A stretch of 64,000 bases of DNA, taken from NCBI RefSeq assembly GCF_035917275.1, contig NZ_CP108508.1, positions 8,060,001 to 8,124,000 on the forward strand, in the 5' to 3' direction. This DNA is from Streptomyces sp. NBC_01237 (lineage in GTDB: Bacteria > Actinomycetota > Actinomycetes > Streptomycetales > Streptomycetaceae). The translations under genes and the position numbers were made by a program. The notes beneath the pieces are model-generated. The model saw nothing but the letters and a program-made list of their open reading frames with translations. It was not told where the DNA came from and did no database searches. Of the stretch, positions 17,455 to 26,591 are shown in pieces. The first letter of the stretch is position 1. Each line of letters starts with the position of its first letter.

Positions 17455-19253
17455 CCGCGCCCTCGCGCAGCACGGCCGCGCACCGCCGGCGGATGCTGCC
17501 CCGCATCCTCCACCTCGTGCTGATGGCCCTCTTGGCGCCGATCGTTGCTGCGGGAGCGCAAACGATTACGGCGACCGACGCCGTGGCGGTCACGGTACAG
17601 GCCGGCGCACTTGCCCCCGTCCCGCTGGCGACGCCCCGGGGGTTCGAGGCCGCCCTGGCGACCCGCCTGGTGGAGATCAACGACGCGAACCGACAGGCGG
17701 CAAAGCTGGCGCAGCAGGAGAAAGACGTGGTCGCCGAGGCAGAGCGGATCACCAAGGAGTCCGCCGCCATCCGCGACAGCAAGACCGCGCTCAACACCAA
17801 AGTCGCCGCGGTGAACCAGGAGATCAGCGGCCACAACAAACGCGCGAAGGCCCTACACGGCAAGATCGCCGCCCACAACGCCAAACCGAACAGGTTCAAA
17901 CTGCCGGCGCAGGCGGCCGCAGCCAATGCCTACGACGCCGAGGCCCGCCAACTGGAGGCCGAGAAGAACAAGGAAAACGCCGTGGAGGACAAAATCCAGG
18001 GCGAGGAAAGCCAGATCAAGCAGAAGGCTTCCCAGATCGACGCCAGGTCCTCCCGGCTCGACGCCGCCTCCAAGGCCAACGACACGAAGGCCGACGGGCT
18101 CAGGACGAAGGCACAGCAGCTCCAGTCCCAGAGCCAGCAACTGCTCGCGCAGATGGCGCAGGTGATCCAGAGTTTCGCCTCCACTCCGTCGAACCCAGCG
18201 GCCGCGATGCACCAGGGCGGGGACGCGCCCGCTCCAGCCCCGCAGGACGGCAACCGGTCCGTCAGCCAGGACGAGGACACCGGCGACACCCCCTACCGGC
18301 AGCCCCGGGCCTCTGCACTGAAGCAGTACGCGAAGCAGAACGGGACCACCGTCGACATGCGACCGGGCACGGCGTACCTGACGCCCAACGCCGTCCGGCG
18401 GCTCTCCCCCGCGCAGGCAGCCACTCTCGGCAGCCCGGCCATCAGCTACGACGGGCTGGTCCGCAAGTCCAACGGCCACTACATTGCGCTACGGGTGCAG
18501 GCCCCGGCCGCCGCCAATGCCCCAGCCCCGGCGGTCCTCGGACCCGGGGGGCTGGTTGTGCACCTCAATGGCGAACAACTCCCCGTCGACGAGGTCACGA
18601 CGGTCGAGGAAGTCCCCGTCTCCTCGGAGCCCGCTGCGGGACACAGCGGCCCGAACCCCGGAGGGAACAGCAACCGGAGCGTCCCCACTTGCAAGAACTT
18701 GAAGCCTTCGGGAGCCACGGACCTGAACGGCGGAGGATGGGTCGACTACCTGCCGCCGGACGCTCAGGGCCGTAACCGGGGAGTCAAGGCCTGTCTCGAA
18801 GGGAAGCCCAGCTCCAAGAGGGGGCAGTCCGCGACCGGCAACATCCGGGGTTGGAACGACGCTGAGGCGCGGGCCACCGCCCTTGGGTTCACCTCGGGCA
18901 AAGCCATCGCCCGCTGCCACTCCGTGCCACGCATGGCCGGCGGAACTGCGGACGAGCGGAACCTGACGCCGTGTTTCCAGCAGGGGGCCAACACCAATCA
19001 GGCAACCGGCGGCACCATCACCAACAGCATGCGGACCTTCGAGACCAGAGCCGAGAGCGGCATGAACCGGGGCTATGTGCTGTACAACGTGCATCCGCAG
19101 TACAACAGCACCAGAAGCACCATTCCGAGCAAATGGAGTATGTCGCTCTATGCCTGGGATGCCACCACCGGGGCGAGCACGGACTCTGCATGGACGGTCG
19201 TGGACAACGCGCGCTACGGCGCGACCGGACTTGCGAACCTGGGAAACTACTAG
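17451..19253 (+). CDS. Secreted coiled-coil protein with C-terminal nuclease domain
   Basis: A 600-residue protein. The N-terminus has a signal peptide or anchor (about residues 16-36). Residues 65-245 are a long Lys/Glu/Gln/Ala-rich coiled coil. A Pro-rich linker and a middle domain (YLTPNAVRRLSPAQAATLG) follow. The end holds a DNA/RNA non-specific endonuclease-like domain: RCHSVPRMAGG then ERNLTPCFQQGANTN, near residues 485-515, matching the R/D-H...GG...NL.P....N core. This architecture is typical of exported polymorphic toxins. The next gene is a SUKH immunity protein. Target and export route are unknown. Confidence 0.8.
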   Translation: MTAPSRSTAAHRRRMLPRILHLVLMALLAPIVAAGAQTITATDAVAVTVQAGALAPVPLATPRGFEAALATRLVEINDANRQAAKLAQQEKDVVAEAERITKESAAIRDSKTALNTKVAAVNQEISGHNKRAKALHGKIAAHNAKPNRFKLPAQAAAANAYDAEARQLEAEKNKENAVEDKIQGEESQIKQKASQIDARSSRLDAASKANDTKADGLRTKAQQLQSQSQQLLAQMAQVIQSFASTPSNPAAAMHQGGDAPAPAPQDGNRSVSQDEDTGDTPYRQPRASALKQYAKQNGTTVDMRPGTAYLTPNAVRRLSPAQAATLGSPAISYDGLVRKSNGHYIALRVQAPAAANAPAPAVLGPGGLVVHLNGEQLPVDEVTTVEEVPVSSEPAAGHSGPNPGGNSNRSVPTCKNLKPSGATDLNGGGWVDYLPPDAQGRNRGVKACLEGKPSSKRGQSATGNIRGWNDAEARATALGFTSGKAIARCHSVPRMAGGTADERNLTPCFQQGANTNQATGGTITNSMRTFETRAESGMNRGYVLYNVHPQYNSTRSTIPSKWSMSLYAWDATTGASTDSAWTVVDNARYGATGLANLGNY

Positions 19254-19288
19254 CCTCCGGCGAGAACGGGCGGCCGACGGGAGTGGAC

Positions 19289-19903
19289 ATGAACGTCGAG
19301 GAGATGCTGGACCGGCTGGGCGCGGTGATCGGGCCGCCGCCTGCGGGCGGAGTGGTGCCGGTTCCGTGGGAGCTCGGGCGTGAGGTGCTCGGTTTCCAAC
19401 TGCCTGCGGACTACCGGGCGTTCGCAGACCGGTACGGGATGGTCAGTATCAGTGACGAACTGCACATCTACACACCATCGGCAGCGCCCAGTCCCCAGAT
19501 CGGGGAGCCGCTGGGTTTCGAGGGATTCCTGTACGCCACGACGGACCCCTACGGATACTGCGCCATGCTGGCCCAGGCCTACCAGGGCGGGGACTACAAC
19601 GAGTGCCCGTATCCGCTGTTCCCGGCCGAGGGCGGGCTTCTGAAGTGGGGCAACAACTGGAACTCCGACCAGTTCTTCTGGCTGATGCGGGACCCGGACC
19701 CAGACCGGTGGCCGGTTGCCGCCAAGTTCGACTCGATGCAGGAGTGGGACCTGTTTGAGGGCGGCTTCCTGGAGTTCCTGCTGGCGGCGGTGACGGAACA
19801 GTATCCGTACCACGGGGACGTTGTTCCCGGCGGGATGAAGCAGGTCGGCGACGGTCGTGATTATCACCCTCGGGGTGACTGGTCGAAGCAGCTGTGGCAG
19901 TGA
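19289..19903 (+). CDS. SMI1/KNR4 (SUKH) immunity-like protein
   Basis: A 204-residue protein. The N-terminus reads VEEMLDRLGAVIGPPPAGG, followed by LGFQLPADYRAFADRYGMVS and later YPLFPAEGGLLKWGNNWNSD, the recurring SUKH-fold pattern. SUKH proteins commonly neutralise nuclease toxins encoded just upstream, as here, 35 bp after the nuclease. GGGAG precedes the ATG by five bases. It is likely the immunity protein for the nuclease at 17451-19253. Confidence 0.85.
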   Translation: MNVEEMLDRLGAVIGPPPAGGVVPVPWELGREVLGFQLPADYRAFADRYGMVSISDELHIYTPSAAPSPQIGEPLGFEGFLYATTDPYGYCAMLAQAYQGGDYNECPYPLFPAEGGLLKWGNNWNSDQFFWLMRDPDPDRWPVAAKFDSMQEWDLFEGGFLEFLLAAVTEQYPYHGDVVPGGMKQVGDGRDYHPRGDWSKQLWQ

Positions 19904-20094
19904 ACCCGCGAACATGGTCAACGGCCATGCCGGGACACTCCTTGGGGGGTTGCCGGGCGGCTTCGGACGAGCGGTGGGAGCAGCGGGAGCGGACGGCTTG
20001 GAGCGACGAGGCGTGCGTCGACTGCCGCCGGGCCGACGTCGACAAGCGCGTCCATCGGGAGGCCAAGGCGGTCGAGTGGCACCAGTCTGCAGGG

Positions 20095-22413
20095 TCAGTG
20101 CGTCTCTCGGCTGGCCCTTGGCTGGCCACCGGGCATGTCATGGCGCCGGGCCAGGTAGCTGATCATCCCGATCGAGAAGCCTGTCTCCTCGGCCAGCTGG
20201 CGACAGGTGCGTCCGACGGCCCGTTGGGCGTGGAGCCAGTCGAGATCGATCTGGCGCCAGCGGGTGGCTTTGCCGTCGCGCTTCATGCCGTATTCGCGAA
20301 CGAGGACCTTGATGGCTTCTTCGTTCACGCCGGCGTGCTCCGCGATCCACTTCAGCGAGCGGTATTCGTCGAGGTAGAAGCGTGCGAACTTGTCCCTGGG
20401 AAGGGCGGCGCGAGCCCTTCGGACCGTGGCTCCTCTCTCCCACTTCGCGCTCTTCGCCTCTGCGGGAGGGGCTGGCCGCTCCCGCAGGATGAAGCGGACT
20501 GCGTCATGGCTGACGTCGAGGCGGCGGGCGGCCTGTGCTGTTGTCAGGCGTTCGTCCCTGATGAGCCGGTGCAGCATGCCGGGGTCGATGTCCCGCAGGT
20601 CGCAACCGGGTAACTTGAGATCGCGGACGATGTCTGTCGGGGGCTGCCAGGAGAGAGGTTCGTCGTGGATTCCCTGCTGGGTGAGGAACTCGGCTGCGTG
20701 TCCTTCGAGTTGGCTCATCAGCACCGGGGTGAGATCTGTTTCGAAGGTCCGCAGCATGGTCCGCAGTTCCGTGGTGCTGGGCGCGTAGGTGGCCGGGGCG
20801 AGGGTTGCGGGGAGTCCGCTGAGCCGTTCGAACAGCATCGCTCGGGCGAACTGGTGGCGCCGTACTCCGCCGGCTTCGAAGTCGATGCCCCGGCAGAGCT
20901 GCGTCCAGGTGTCCAGCGGCAGCAGATCGCGGTAGTCGACCGTGCGGCGACGGGTGTAGTCGATCGGTGATCCTTCCTGGTCGAGGTAGTCCGCCAACGC
21001 AAGCAGGCCGAGGCTGATGCCGTGGAAGTGGCCCCGCTTCGTGAGCCGGAACGTCATGTGAGATCCCAGCCGTTCCTCCACCGGTGCGTTGAGGAGGCGG
21101 GCCGTGGTGGTGAAGTTCCCTGTGCCTCCGATCAGCAGCAGGTAGCACGACAGGGCAGGGCGGATGGTGCGTGAGAGGGCCCCGTCGAGAGGGCTGAGCC
21201 GGGCGGACCAGGCGGGCCAGAGCTGCGTCGGGGTCCTGCGGGCCCGCTCGGCGACCCGTGTTGCCGCCGAGCGGCCCGGCTTGCGTGGCAGTTGGTGCGC
21301 AGTGCGGTAACGCAGCTGATCAGGGCCTCCGAGACGAGGTGCGAGCGTTGCAAGATGGATCGCGTCGAAGACCGGGCTGGTGTGGGCCCACTGCAGCCCG
21401 ACCGCGAGTGGAATGCTGCCGTCGGCGTGGCTGATCAGGTGGCGAAGGGCGGCTCCGGCCGCGTGGACGTCGCTGTGCTGGAGGATGCGCAGGGCCGCGG
21501 TGACGGCGAGGGCGGCAGTCGCGGCCCGCCGTGGGGCAAGACGTCCCGGGCGGGTCTCCTCGACAGGATCGAAGGATCGCCGCTTCTCGGGCAGGGGCTG
21601 TTGGTGCAGTGCCAGGATTTCCGGCGGGACGAAGTCCGTCAGCCGGTCGGGGACACGGCGAAGCAGGATGCAGGCCAGCGCCCGAAGGTCACCGAACAGC
21701 GCGAGGCTGGGCTGGGGGTGGTCCTGGTAGACGCCGAAATCGGCCTGCCCCGAGGCGATCGTCTTCTCGATGATCGCCTGGGCCGCGATCACAGGTCCTC
21801 CCGTGGCGAGCGTGAGGGCGGGGACCTCCTCGAACGGCTGACCGCAGCGCGTCGGCGGCGCGTCGTTCTCCGATGGGCTGTGGCAGCGGCCCGGAGTCAG
21901 CGGGTGCCGGGTGGTCGCCGGGAAGTGCCGGGGCATGCGGCTGCAGCGCGGGCAGGCATCCGCCAACAGCATGCGGTGATCGAGGCAGGCGAAGGACCAA
22001 CCCAGCCTCCAGTCCAGTCGCCATCTGCCGCCGCTCGCGGCCAGGCAGGCCGGGCAGTATCGAGATCCTCGGGCCCGACCCCAGACATGCCGTGCCGCCA
22101 CGCGTCGACGCTGTGCGTCGACGACGAGGGCTCGTTGGTCGTAGCGGGCCAGGGTCATGGCGTGTGCCTGCGCCGGGGTGGGGCCGGCCGACCATGAGAT
22201 GGCCGCCGCCTGGTCCGCGTCGAGAAGAGTGACCAGGCGCCTCAAGATGCCCGAGTCCACCGGCCGGGCGGATCCGCGGGGCAGCAGGCCCATCGAGGCC
22301 AGGACGTCGCCGGTGGTGGTGCCCAGCCGGTGGGCGATCGCCTCCCACCAGGAGTCGAGTGCCTCGCCCGGCTGCGGGGCGAGTCGGATCGGCAGGGTCC
22401 GCGCGCGCGTCAC
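20095..22413 (-). CDS. tniQ: TniQ/TnsD-like target-selection protein (large form)
   Basis: A 772-residue TniQ family protein. The N-terminal TniQ region starts TRARTLPIRLAPQPGEALDS. A zinc site has Cys120, Cys123, Cys143, His146, Cys154 and Cys157 (YCPACL, FACLDH, ACPRC). The long C-terminal half carries at least two helix-turn-helix segments (TTAQAARRLDVSHDAVRFIL; VGRTCRQLAEETGFSIGMIS). The size matches TnsD-type site-selecting TniQ rather than short CRISPR-linked forms. The GTG start overlaps the tnsC stop (GTGA). Direct recognition of the tap 3' end is inferred from the insertion site. Confidence 0.85.
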   Translation of the reverse strand: MTRARTLPIRLAPQPGEALDSWWEAIAHRLGTTTGDVLASMGLLPRGSARPVDSGILRRLVTLLDADQAAAISWSAGPTPAQAHAMTLARYDQRALVVDAQRRRVAARHVWGRARGSRYCPACLAASGGRWRLDWRLGWSFACLDHRMLLADACPRCSRMPRHFPATTRHPLTPGRCHSPSENDAPPTRCGQPFEEVPALTLATGGPVIAAQAIIEKTIASGQADFGVYQDHPQPSLALFGDLRALACILLRRVPDRLTDFVPPEILALHQQPLPEKRRSFDPVEETRPGRLAPRRAATAALAVTAALRILQHSDVHAAGAALRHLISHADGSIPLAVGLQWAHTSPVFDAIHLATLAPRLGGPDQLRYRTAHQLPRKPGRSAATRVAERARRTPTQLWPAWSARLSPLDGALSRTIRPALSCYLLLIGGTGNFTTTARLLNAPVEERLGSHMTFRLTKRGHFHGISLGLLALADYLDQEGSPIDYTRRRTVDYRDLLPLDTWTQLCRGIDFEAGGVRRHQFARAMLFERLSGLPATLAPATYAPSTTELRTMLRTFETDLTPVLMSQLEGHAAEFLTQQGIHDEPLSWQPPTDIVRDLKLPGCDLRDIDPGMLHRLIRDERLTTAQAARRLDVSHDAVRFILRERPAPPAEAKSAKWERGATVRRARAALPRDKFARFYLDEYRSLKWIAEHAGVNEEAIKVLVREYGMKRDGKATRWRQIDLDWLHAQRAVGRTCRQLAEETGFSIGMISYLARRHDMPGGQPRASRETH
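20125..20490. repeat. Direct repeat shared with about 8205-8566
   Basis: The tniQ 3' coding region is repeated near the left end in the same orientation, mostly identical over ~360 bp. The two copies bracket the 11.5-kb cargo and could recombine to delete it. Confidence 0.75.
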
Positions 22414-23540
22414 CGGCGGGCCGCCTTCTGGCGGGTCCGTCGGGAGCGCTGTCCCTTCAGGAGATTGCGTACGTCGTCCTGGGCCAGGTGCGCCGCCTGG
22501 TCGATCTTGACGCGGCTGAGAAGTTCCTCGTCCAGACGCTCGGCGCCGGTGCGGACGGCTCGCTGGCAGCCGCGGTTGATGAGGGTCATCAGCGAGCCGA
22601 TGTGGCCGCTGGAGCGGATGAACAGGTAGTCGGACAGGTCGTCGGCGATCATGCCCCGGTAGGTGCCACGCAGGACCAGGCGCTTCTCCAGGGCCAGCAG
22701 CAGCTGGCGCCACTGGCTGCGGCCCTGGTCGGTGACCAGCTCGAAGGACCCCATGTCCAGGCGGGTCGTGCGCCGGCCCGTCTGGGCCAGGACCGCGTTG
22801 TCGTAGGACTCGCCCTCGGAGAACAGGCCGCGCTTGGCCAGGCCGACCCCGACGAACAGCAACGTGACCGGGAACTCGTTCGCGACGTACTTGAAGTGAT
22901 TGCTCACCTCGACCCCGCCGGTCGCCCTCCAGCGCAAAAAGTGCAGATCGTCGACGACCAGCAGCTTCACATCACAGGAAAGCACGCAGTCCAGGGCCCG
23001 TTGGGCGAACTGTGCCGTGGTGCCGGTGGTGCGGCCGGGGTGGCCGAAGAACTCCAGCATCGCCCGGTTGAAGTCCTTCATCCCGGTGTTCCCGGTCAGG
23101 CCGACCCGGCAGACGGGGAGCCGTTCGTGCCCGCCGGCGGTGAACGCGCCGCCCTCGGCGATCTCCCGGCGGTGGAAGTCCCGGGCGAAGGCCAGCACCG
23201 CCGTCGTCTTGCCCAGCCCGGGGAAGGCGTCCACCGCGACGGCGCCCTTGGCCTGGTCACCATCCTGCTGGTTGCTATCGAGGATGTCCCACAAGTCCTC
23301 GTGCAGCTCGGCCAGCTGCGGGGTCCGCAGTGGCCCGAGGTTCGCGTGCCAGACCCGCCGGGCCTGGTCATACTGCGCCTTCGCGCGCTCGCCCAGCGCC
23401 ATGTACTCGTCGCGGGGCAGCAGTTCCGGCTGTGTCCGCGGTGCGGCTTCCGCGAACGCCGCCCAGCCCTCCTTGCGCGAGAGCGTCAGCGCGTCCAGAC
23501 GGTGGGAGTCTCCCGGCGTCCAGGTGCCCTCGCTGTTCAC
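22410..23540 (-). CDS. tnsC: TnsC/TniB-like AAA+ transposition regulator
   Basis: A 376-residue ATPase. Walker A is FPGLGKTT at 106-113 and Walker B LLVVDDLH at 193-200. An AAA+ lid follows, with IRSSGHIGSLMTLINRGC typical of TniB/TnsC. TnsC polymerises on target DNA, links TniQ to TnsA/TnsB and controls target immunity. The GTG overlaps the tnsB stop by four bases and the gene ends overlapping tniQ, so all are translationally coupled. Confidence 0.88.
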   Translation of the reverse strand: MNSEGTWTPGDSHRLDALTLSRKEGWAAFAEAAPRTQPELLPRDEYMALGERAKAQYDQARRVWHANLGPLRTPQLAELHEDLWDILDSNQQDGDQAKGAVAVDAFPGLGKTTAVLAFARDFHRREIAEGGAFTAGGHERLPVCRVGLTGNTGMKDFNRAMLEFFGHPGRTTGTTAQFAQRALDCVLSCDVKLLVVDDLHFLRWRATGGVEVSNHFKYVANEFPVTLLFVGVGLAKRGLFSEGESYDNAVLAQTGRRTTRLDMGSFELVTDQGRSQWRQLLLALEKRLVLRGTYRGMIADDLSDYLFIRSSGHIGSLMTLINRGCQRAVRTGAERLDEELLSRVKIDQAAHLAQDDVRNLLKGQRSRRTRQKAARR

Positions 23541-25666
23541 GCGTCCTCCAGAGCGCCCGAGTAGAAGTCGCTGTCGTCTTCGAGCTCCACGAATTCGGCC
23601 TCGTCAGCCGCGTCGTCATCGCCCATCTCCGGTGCGGCCCCGGACGCGAGTTGCGGTTCTGCCTCATCCGGCAAGTCCATGAGGCGTCTCACGCTCGGCA
23701 GCGTCGCGACGCTCTCCTCAGGCTCGGGCAGATCCAGGGCCTTCTGTTCCCGGGCGAGCCGCAGGGCCATGCGGCGCTCGACCAGCGTGGTGCCCAGCCC
23801 GAGATTCCAGCGTTCGAACAGGTCCCGGACCGCGGCCTTGTCGTCAGGGAACCGGTCGCGGGACGCGGCCAGGCGGCGGGCGAACTGCAAGGCTTCCTCG
23901 CTCACCGGCATGTCCCGGCCCGGTGCGTGTTCCCAAGCCAGCGCATGCCACCCGCGGTTCGCGGGATCGCGGAAGTAGACCGCGTTGATGTCGTCCGGGT
24001 TCACCGCGACGGGCCACTTGCCGTCCCGCTCGCCGCTGAGCAGACCGCGGTAGGGATCCAGGGCGGCGCCGTTGTAGCGGCGAGCATCCAGATCGATCCC
24101 GTAGTGCTGGATCTTCCGTCGTTCCACCCGCAGGAACTCAAACGCCAGGTCCGGATCGCGCGGGACCTCGACGTAGCCGGCCCGATTCAGCCCGTGCTCG
24201 AACATCGCCGCCGGCGACATCCGCAGCCCCGGCACCCCCGGATCGACCAGACTCGTGTGCGGCCGGTGATGATAGACGCAGGCCACCCACTCGCGGATGA
24301 TCGCCTCCAGCTCGTGGAGGAAGAAAAACGCCTCACCCTCGGGACGCTCCCCGCGCGAGTGCAGATCAGGGCCCTTGTAGCCGGGCAGGCCCTGCAGCAG
24401 GTCTTCGCGCAGGGTCAGGAAGAACCTCTCCAGCGGGCCCTTGTCCCGGCCCGTCCGCAGCCGGGCCGGCTGCACCGAGATCCCCAACCGGCGGCAGACG
24501 CTGGTCAGATGCTCCGAGACGAACACCTTGCCGTGGTCGACCAGCACCGTCTCCGGCACCACCGCCGGCGACGCCGCCGAACGCATCGGCCCCTCCAACG
24601 CCGTGACGTCGATCAGCACCGACCGCGGGATGCCGTGCTCGGGCCAGACAGCATGCGCCAGCCAGTCCTCCCCCGCAGGCCGGGGGCGGAACGCCTGGTA
24701 GAGGGCAACGCTGGCATCGACGGCCTTCGTCGACACCGGCGTGATCCTGATCCCCAAGACGCAGCGCGTGTACCAGTCCATCGAGACGGTCAGCTCCGCC
24801 TGCAGCCACTGCAGCGTCACCGGGTCCAGGGCGAAGACGTCCAGCCGGTTGGTGTCCATCAGCAGGTACTCGCCCGGCCGGGTCGGCCGCAGCTTCCCGT
24901 AGACGCCGCCGGGCCGGGTGGCGATGTCCCGGTTCCGCTTCGTGCTCAGCCGGAACGTCGGATGACGCCGCTCCAGATCCTCCAGGAGGCGGTAGGTGGT
25001 CGCCCGGCTGGGCAAGTCCTCCTCCGTAAAGCCCCTGGCCAGCAGCCGGGCCCGGGTCCGCTCGATGACCATCTTGCGCGACGGCTTGGACTGGCCCGTG
25101 TGCTCGACCATCACCTCCAGCGCCGCCTCCGACCACACCTCAGCGTTCCGATGCCCCGAACGTGGCCCGCTGCGGGCCGGCACAAGCCCTGCTTCACCGT
25201 CCTGACGGAAGGCCGCGACCCACCGCTTGACCGTGCGAGTCGCCACCTCGAGCTCGGCCGCCTTCGCCGCGTACCGGCTCTCCATCGGCTCACCCGCCGC
25301 GTAGGCAGCACGAGGCTCCCCCACGGCCGGCAGTTCCTCGCTGCCACTGCGGAACCCGGTCAACACCTCCCGGACATGCGCGGCCCGCTCCAGCACCCGC
25401 TCCCGCTCGCCGCCGTCCAGCTGGTCCAGCACCACCGCCGCTGTCTCCTGCGGATCGTCGGAGGCCGGCCCCGGCCCGTCCGGGATGACGCGAGCGCGCT
25501 CCGACAACAGCAGTTCCTTGACCGCCAGCCGCAGCAGCCGGCCCCGGCCGTCCTTGAGGACCACCTCACCGCCTGCCTGCGTGCCGGCGAATTCCACCAC
25601 CTCGACGACCTCACCGTCATAGGAGAAGCGGCTCCCCACTCCCACCCGCACCGCAGCCCGGCTCAC
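23537..25666 (-). CDS. tnsB: TnsB-like DDE transposase
   Basis: A 709-residue Mu/TnsB-type transposase. An N-terminal beta domain and helix-turn-helix segments (about 125-155, RYAAKAAELEVATRTVKRW) precede the catalytic core. The core has Asp271 (EYLLMDTNRLDVF), Asp377 (VLVDHG) and Glu413 (KGPLERFF), with DDE spacing of 35 residues between the last two. A Mu-type beta barrel and a C-terminal TnsC-contact tail rich in acidic residues follow. It cuts the 3' ends and joins them to the target. GTG 25666 was chosen because it overlaps the tnsA stop; the frame runs on upstream to 25723. Confidence 0.9.
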   Translation of the reverse strand: MSRAAVRVGVGSRFSYDGEVVEVVEFAGTQAGGEVVLKDGRGRLLRLAVKELLLSERARVIPDGPGPASDDPQETAAVVLDQLDGGERERVLERAAHVREVLTGFRSGSEELPAVGEPRAAYAAGEPMESRYAAKAAELEVATRTVKRWVAAFRQDGEAGLVPARSGPRSGHRNAEVWSEAALEVMVEHTGQSKPSRKMVIERTRARLLARGFTEEDLPSRATTYRLLEDLERRHPTFRLSTKRNRDIATRPGGVYGKLRPTRPGEYLLMDTNRLDVFALDPVTLQWLQAELTVSMDWYTRCVLGIRITPVSTKAVDASVALYQAFRPRPAGEDWLAHAVWPEHGIPRSVLIDVTALEGPMRSAASPAVVPETVLVDHGKVFVSEHLTSVCRRLGISVQPARLRTGRDKGPLERFFLTLREDLLQGLPGYKGPDLHSRGERPEGEAFFFLHELEAIIREWVACVYHHRPHTSLVDPGVPGLRMSPAAMFEHGLNRAGYVEVPRDPDLAFEFLRVERRKIQHYGIDLDARRYNGAALDPYRGLLSGERDGKWPVAVNPDDINAVYFRDPANRGWHALAWEHAPGRDMPVSEEALQFARRLAASRDRFPDDKAAVRDLFERWNLGLGTTLVERRMALRLAREQKALDLPEPEESVATLPSVRRLMDLPDEAEPQLASGAAPEMGDDDAADEAEFVELEDDSDFYSGALEDA

Positions 25667-26445
25667 GACGCCGTCCTCAGCCCGCTGCGGGCGCTCAAGG
25701 GAACGCTCAGGTCGACCGACCACTGCTGCTTCCAGAGCAGATGCAGGACCCCGGCCCGCACCAGCGGAGCCGGACGACCAGGCAGGCAGGAAAACGCCTC
25801 TCCCAGCGTGTCCCCGTCCACGACCCGCTCGCGTACTTCATCAAGGATGACCGGGTCGAACAGCCGCTCAGGCGGCGACTCCTCCTCCACCGCCAGGTCG
25901 TATATCTCCTCGGTCAGGTCCGGCTCGAACAGCCAGTCGCGGCGGTAGCCCGCGAGGAACCGGACGTTGGCCAGCTCGGCGTCCGGCGGTTCGCTCCACA
26001 CCTCGTAGTGCCAGCCGCGGGACTCGACCGCCTCGCGGGTCCAGGCGAAGGTGAACGCGTGCTCCGGCTTGGCCGCCCGGTGCCGCGGCTTGACGTCGAC
26101 GACCAACGGGCCTGCCGTGGTGGCCATCAGGTAGTCCGGGATGTGCCGGCGCAGCACTCCGTCCATTTCGGCCCGCAGCAAGAAGGGCTGGGCCACGATC
26201 GCCGTCACATCCCGGTCGAAGTCCGCGTAGAGCAGCCGTGCCAGCTCCAGCCGCGACTCGTAGATGACGTGATCCGACTGCGTACTCGACCAGTACGAAC
26301 CCGAGTAGTGCTTCTGCCCCATGTACCAGCGGAACGTCCGCCACGGCTCAGCCGCGTACAGCATCTCCAAGGGCACCGACTCCCAGGCGAGGCCCTCGGA
26401 CGCCTCATCCTCGGCAAGCCGAACACACACCTCTACAGCCACCAT
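25663..26445 (-). CDS. tnsA: TnsA-like endonuclease
   Basis: A 260-residue protein. The PD-(D/E)xK-type core has Glu63 (YESRLELARLL), Asp104 (IPDYLM) and Asp117/Lys119 (VVDVKPRHR), the catalytic residues of TnsA. It begins FRWYMGQKHYSGSYWSS-like, as in other TnsA N-termini. TnsA cuts the 5' strands so that transposition is cut-and-paste. The C-terminal half contains the TnsC-binding helices. ATG 26445 was chosen because upstream codons are not family-like. The start is 190 bp from the right transposon end. Confidence 0.85.
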   Translation of the reverse strand: MVAVEVCVRLAEDEASEGLAWESVPLEMLYAAEPWRTFRWYMGQKHYSGSYWSSTQSDHVIYESRLELARLLYADFDRDVTAIVAQPFLLRAEMDGVLRRHIPDYLMATTAGPLVVDVKPRHRAAKPEHAFTFAWTREAVESRGWHYEVWSEPPDAELANVRFLAGYRRDWLFEPDLTEEIYDLAVEEESPPERLFDPVILDEVRERVVDGDTLGEAFSCLPGRPAPLVRAGVLHLLWKQQWSVDLSVPLSARSGLRTAS

Positions 26446-26591
26446 CCACCCCAGCGTTCGTGTAACTGACCTTGATCGCAGGACAGTTGCACGGGCACTG
26501 GGGTACGAACGATCACGCGTACTTTCGATCACTCGAAAGGGTGATCCTTCCGGGCTGGGAATCTCAGAGCCGTGGCATAAGTGCTATTTAG

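Noticed and set aside
22414..22713. Extended N-terminus of TniQ
   Set aside because: The extra codons lie opposite tnsC sense codons and are unlike TniQ; GTG 22413 overlaps the tnsC stop, the pattern used throughout the operon.
23330..25948. An 872-codon plus-strand frame opposite tnsB
   Set aside because: It is antisense to a clear DDE transposase; the translation is Arg/Pro-rich without motifs.
26446..26532. N-terminal extension of TnsA
   Set aside because: Upstream codons (Arg/Ser-rich) are unlike TnsA and lie in the transposon end region where TnsB sites and the promoter are expected.
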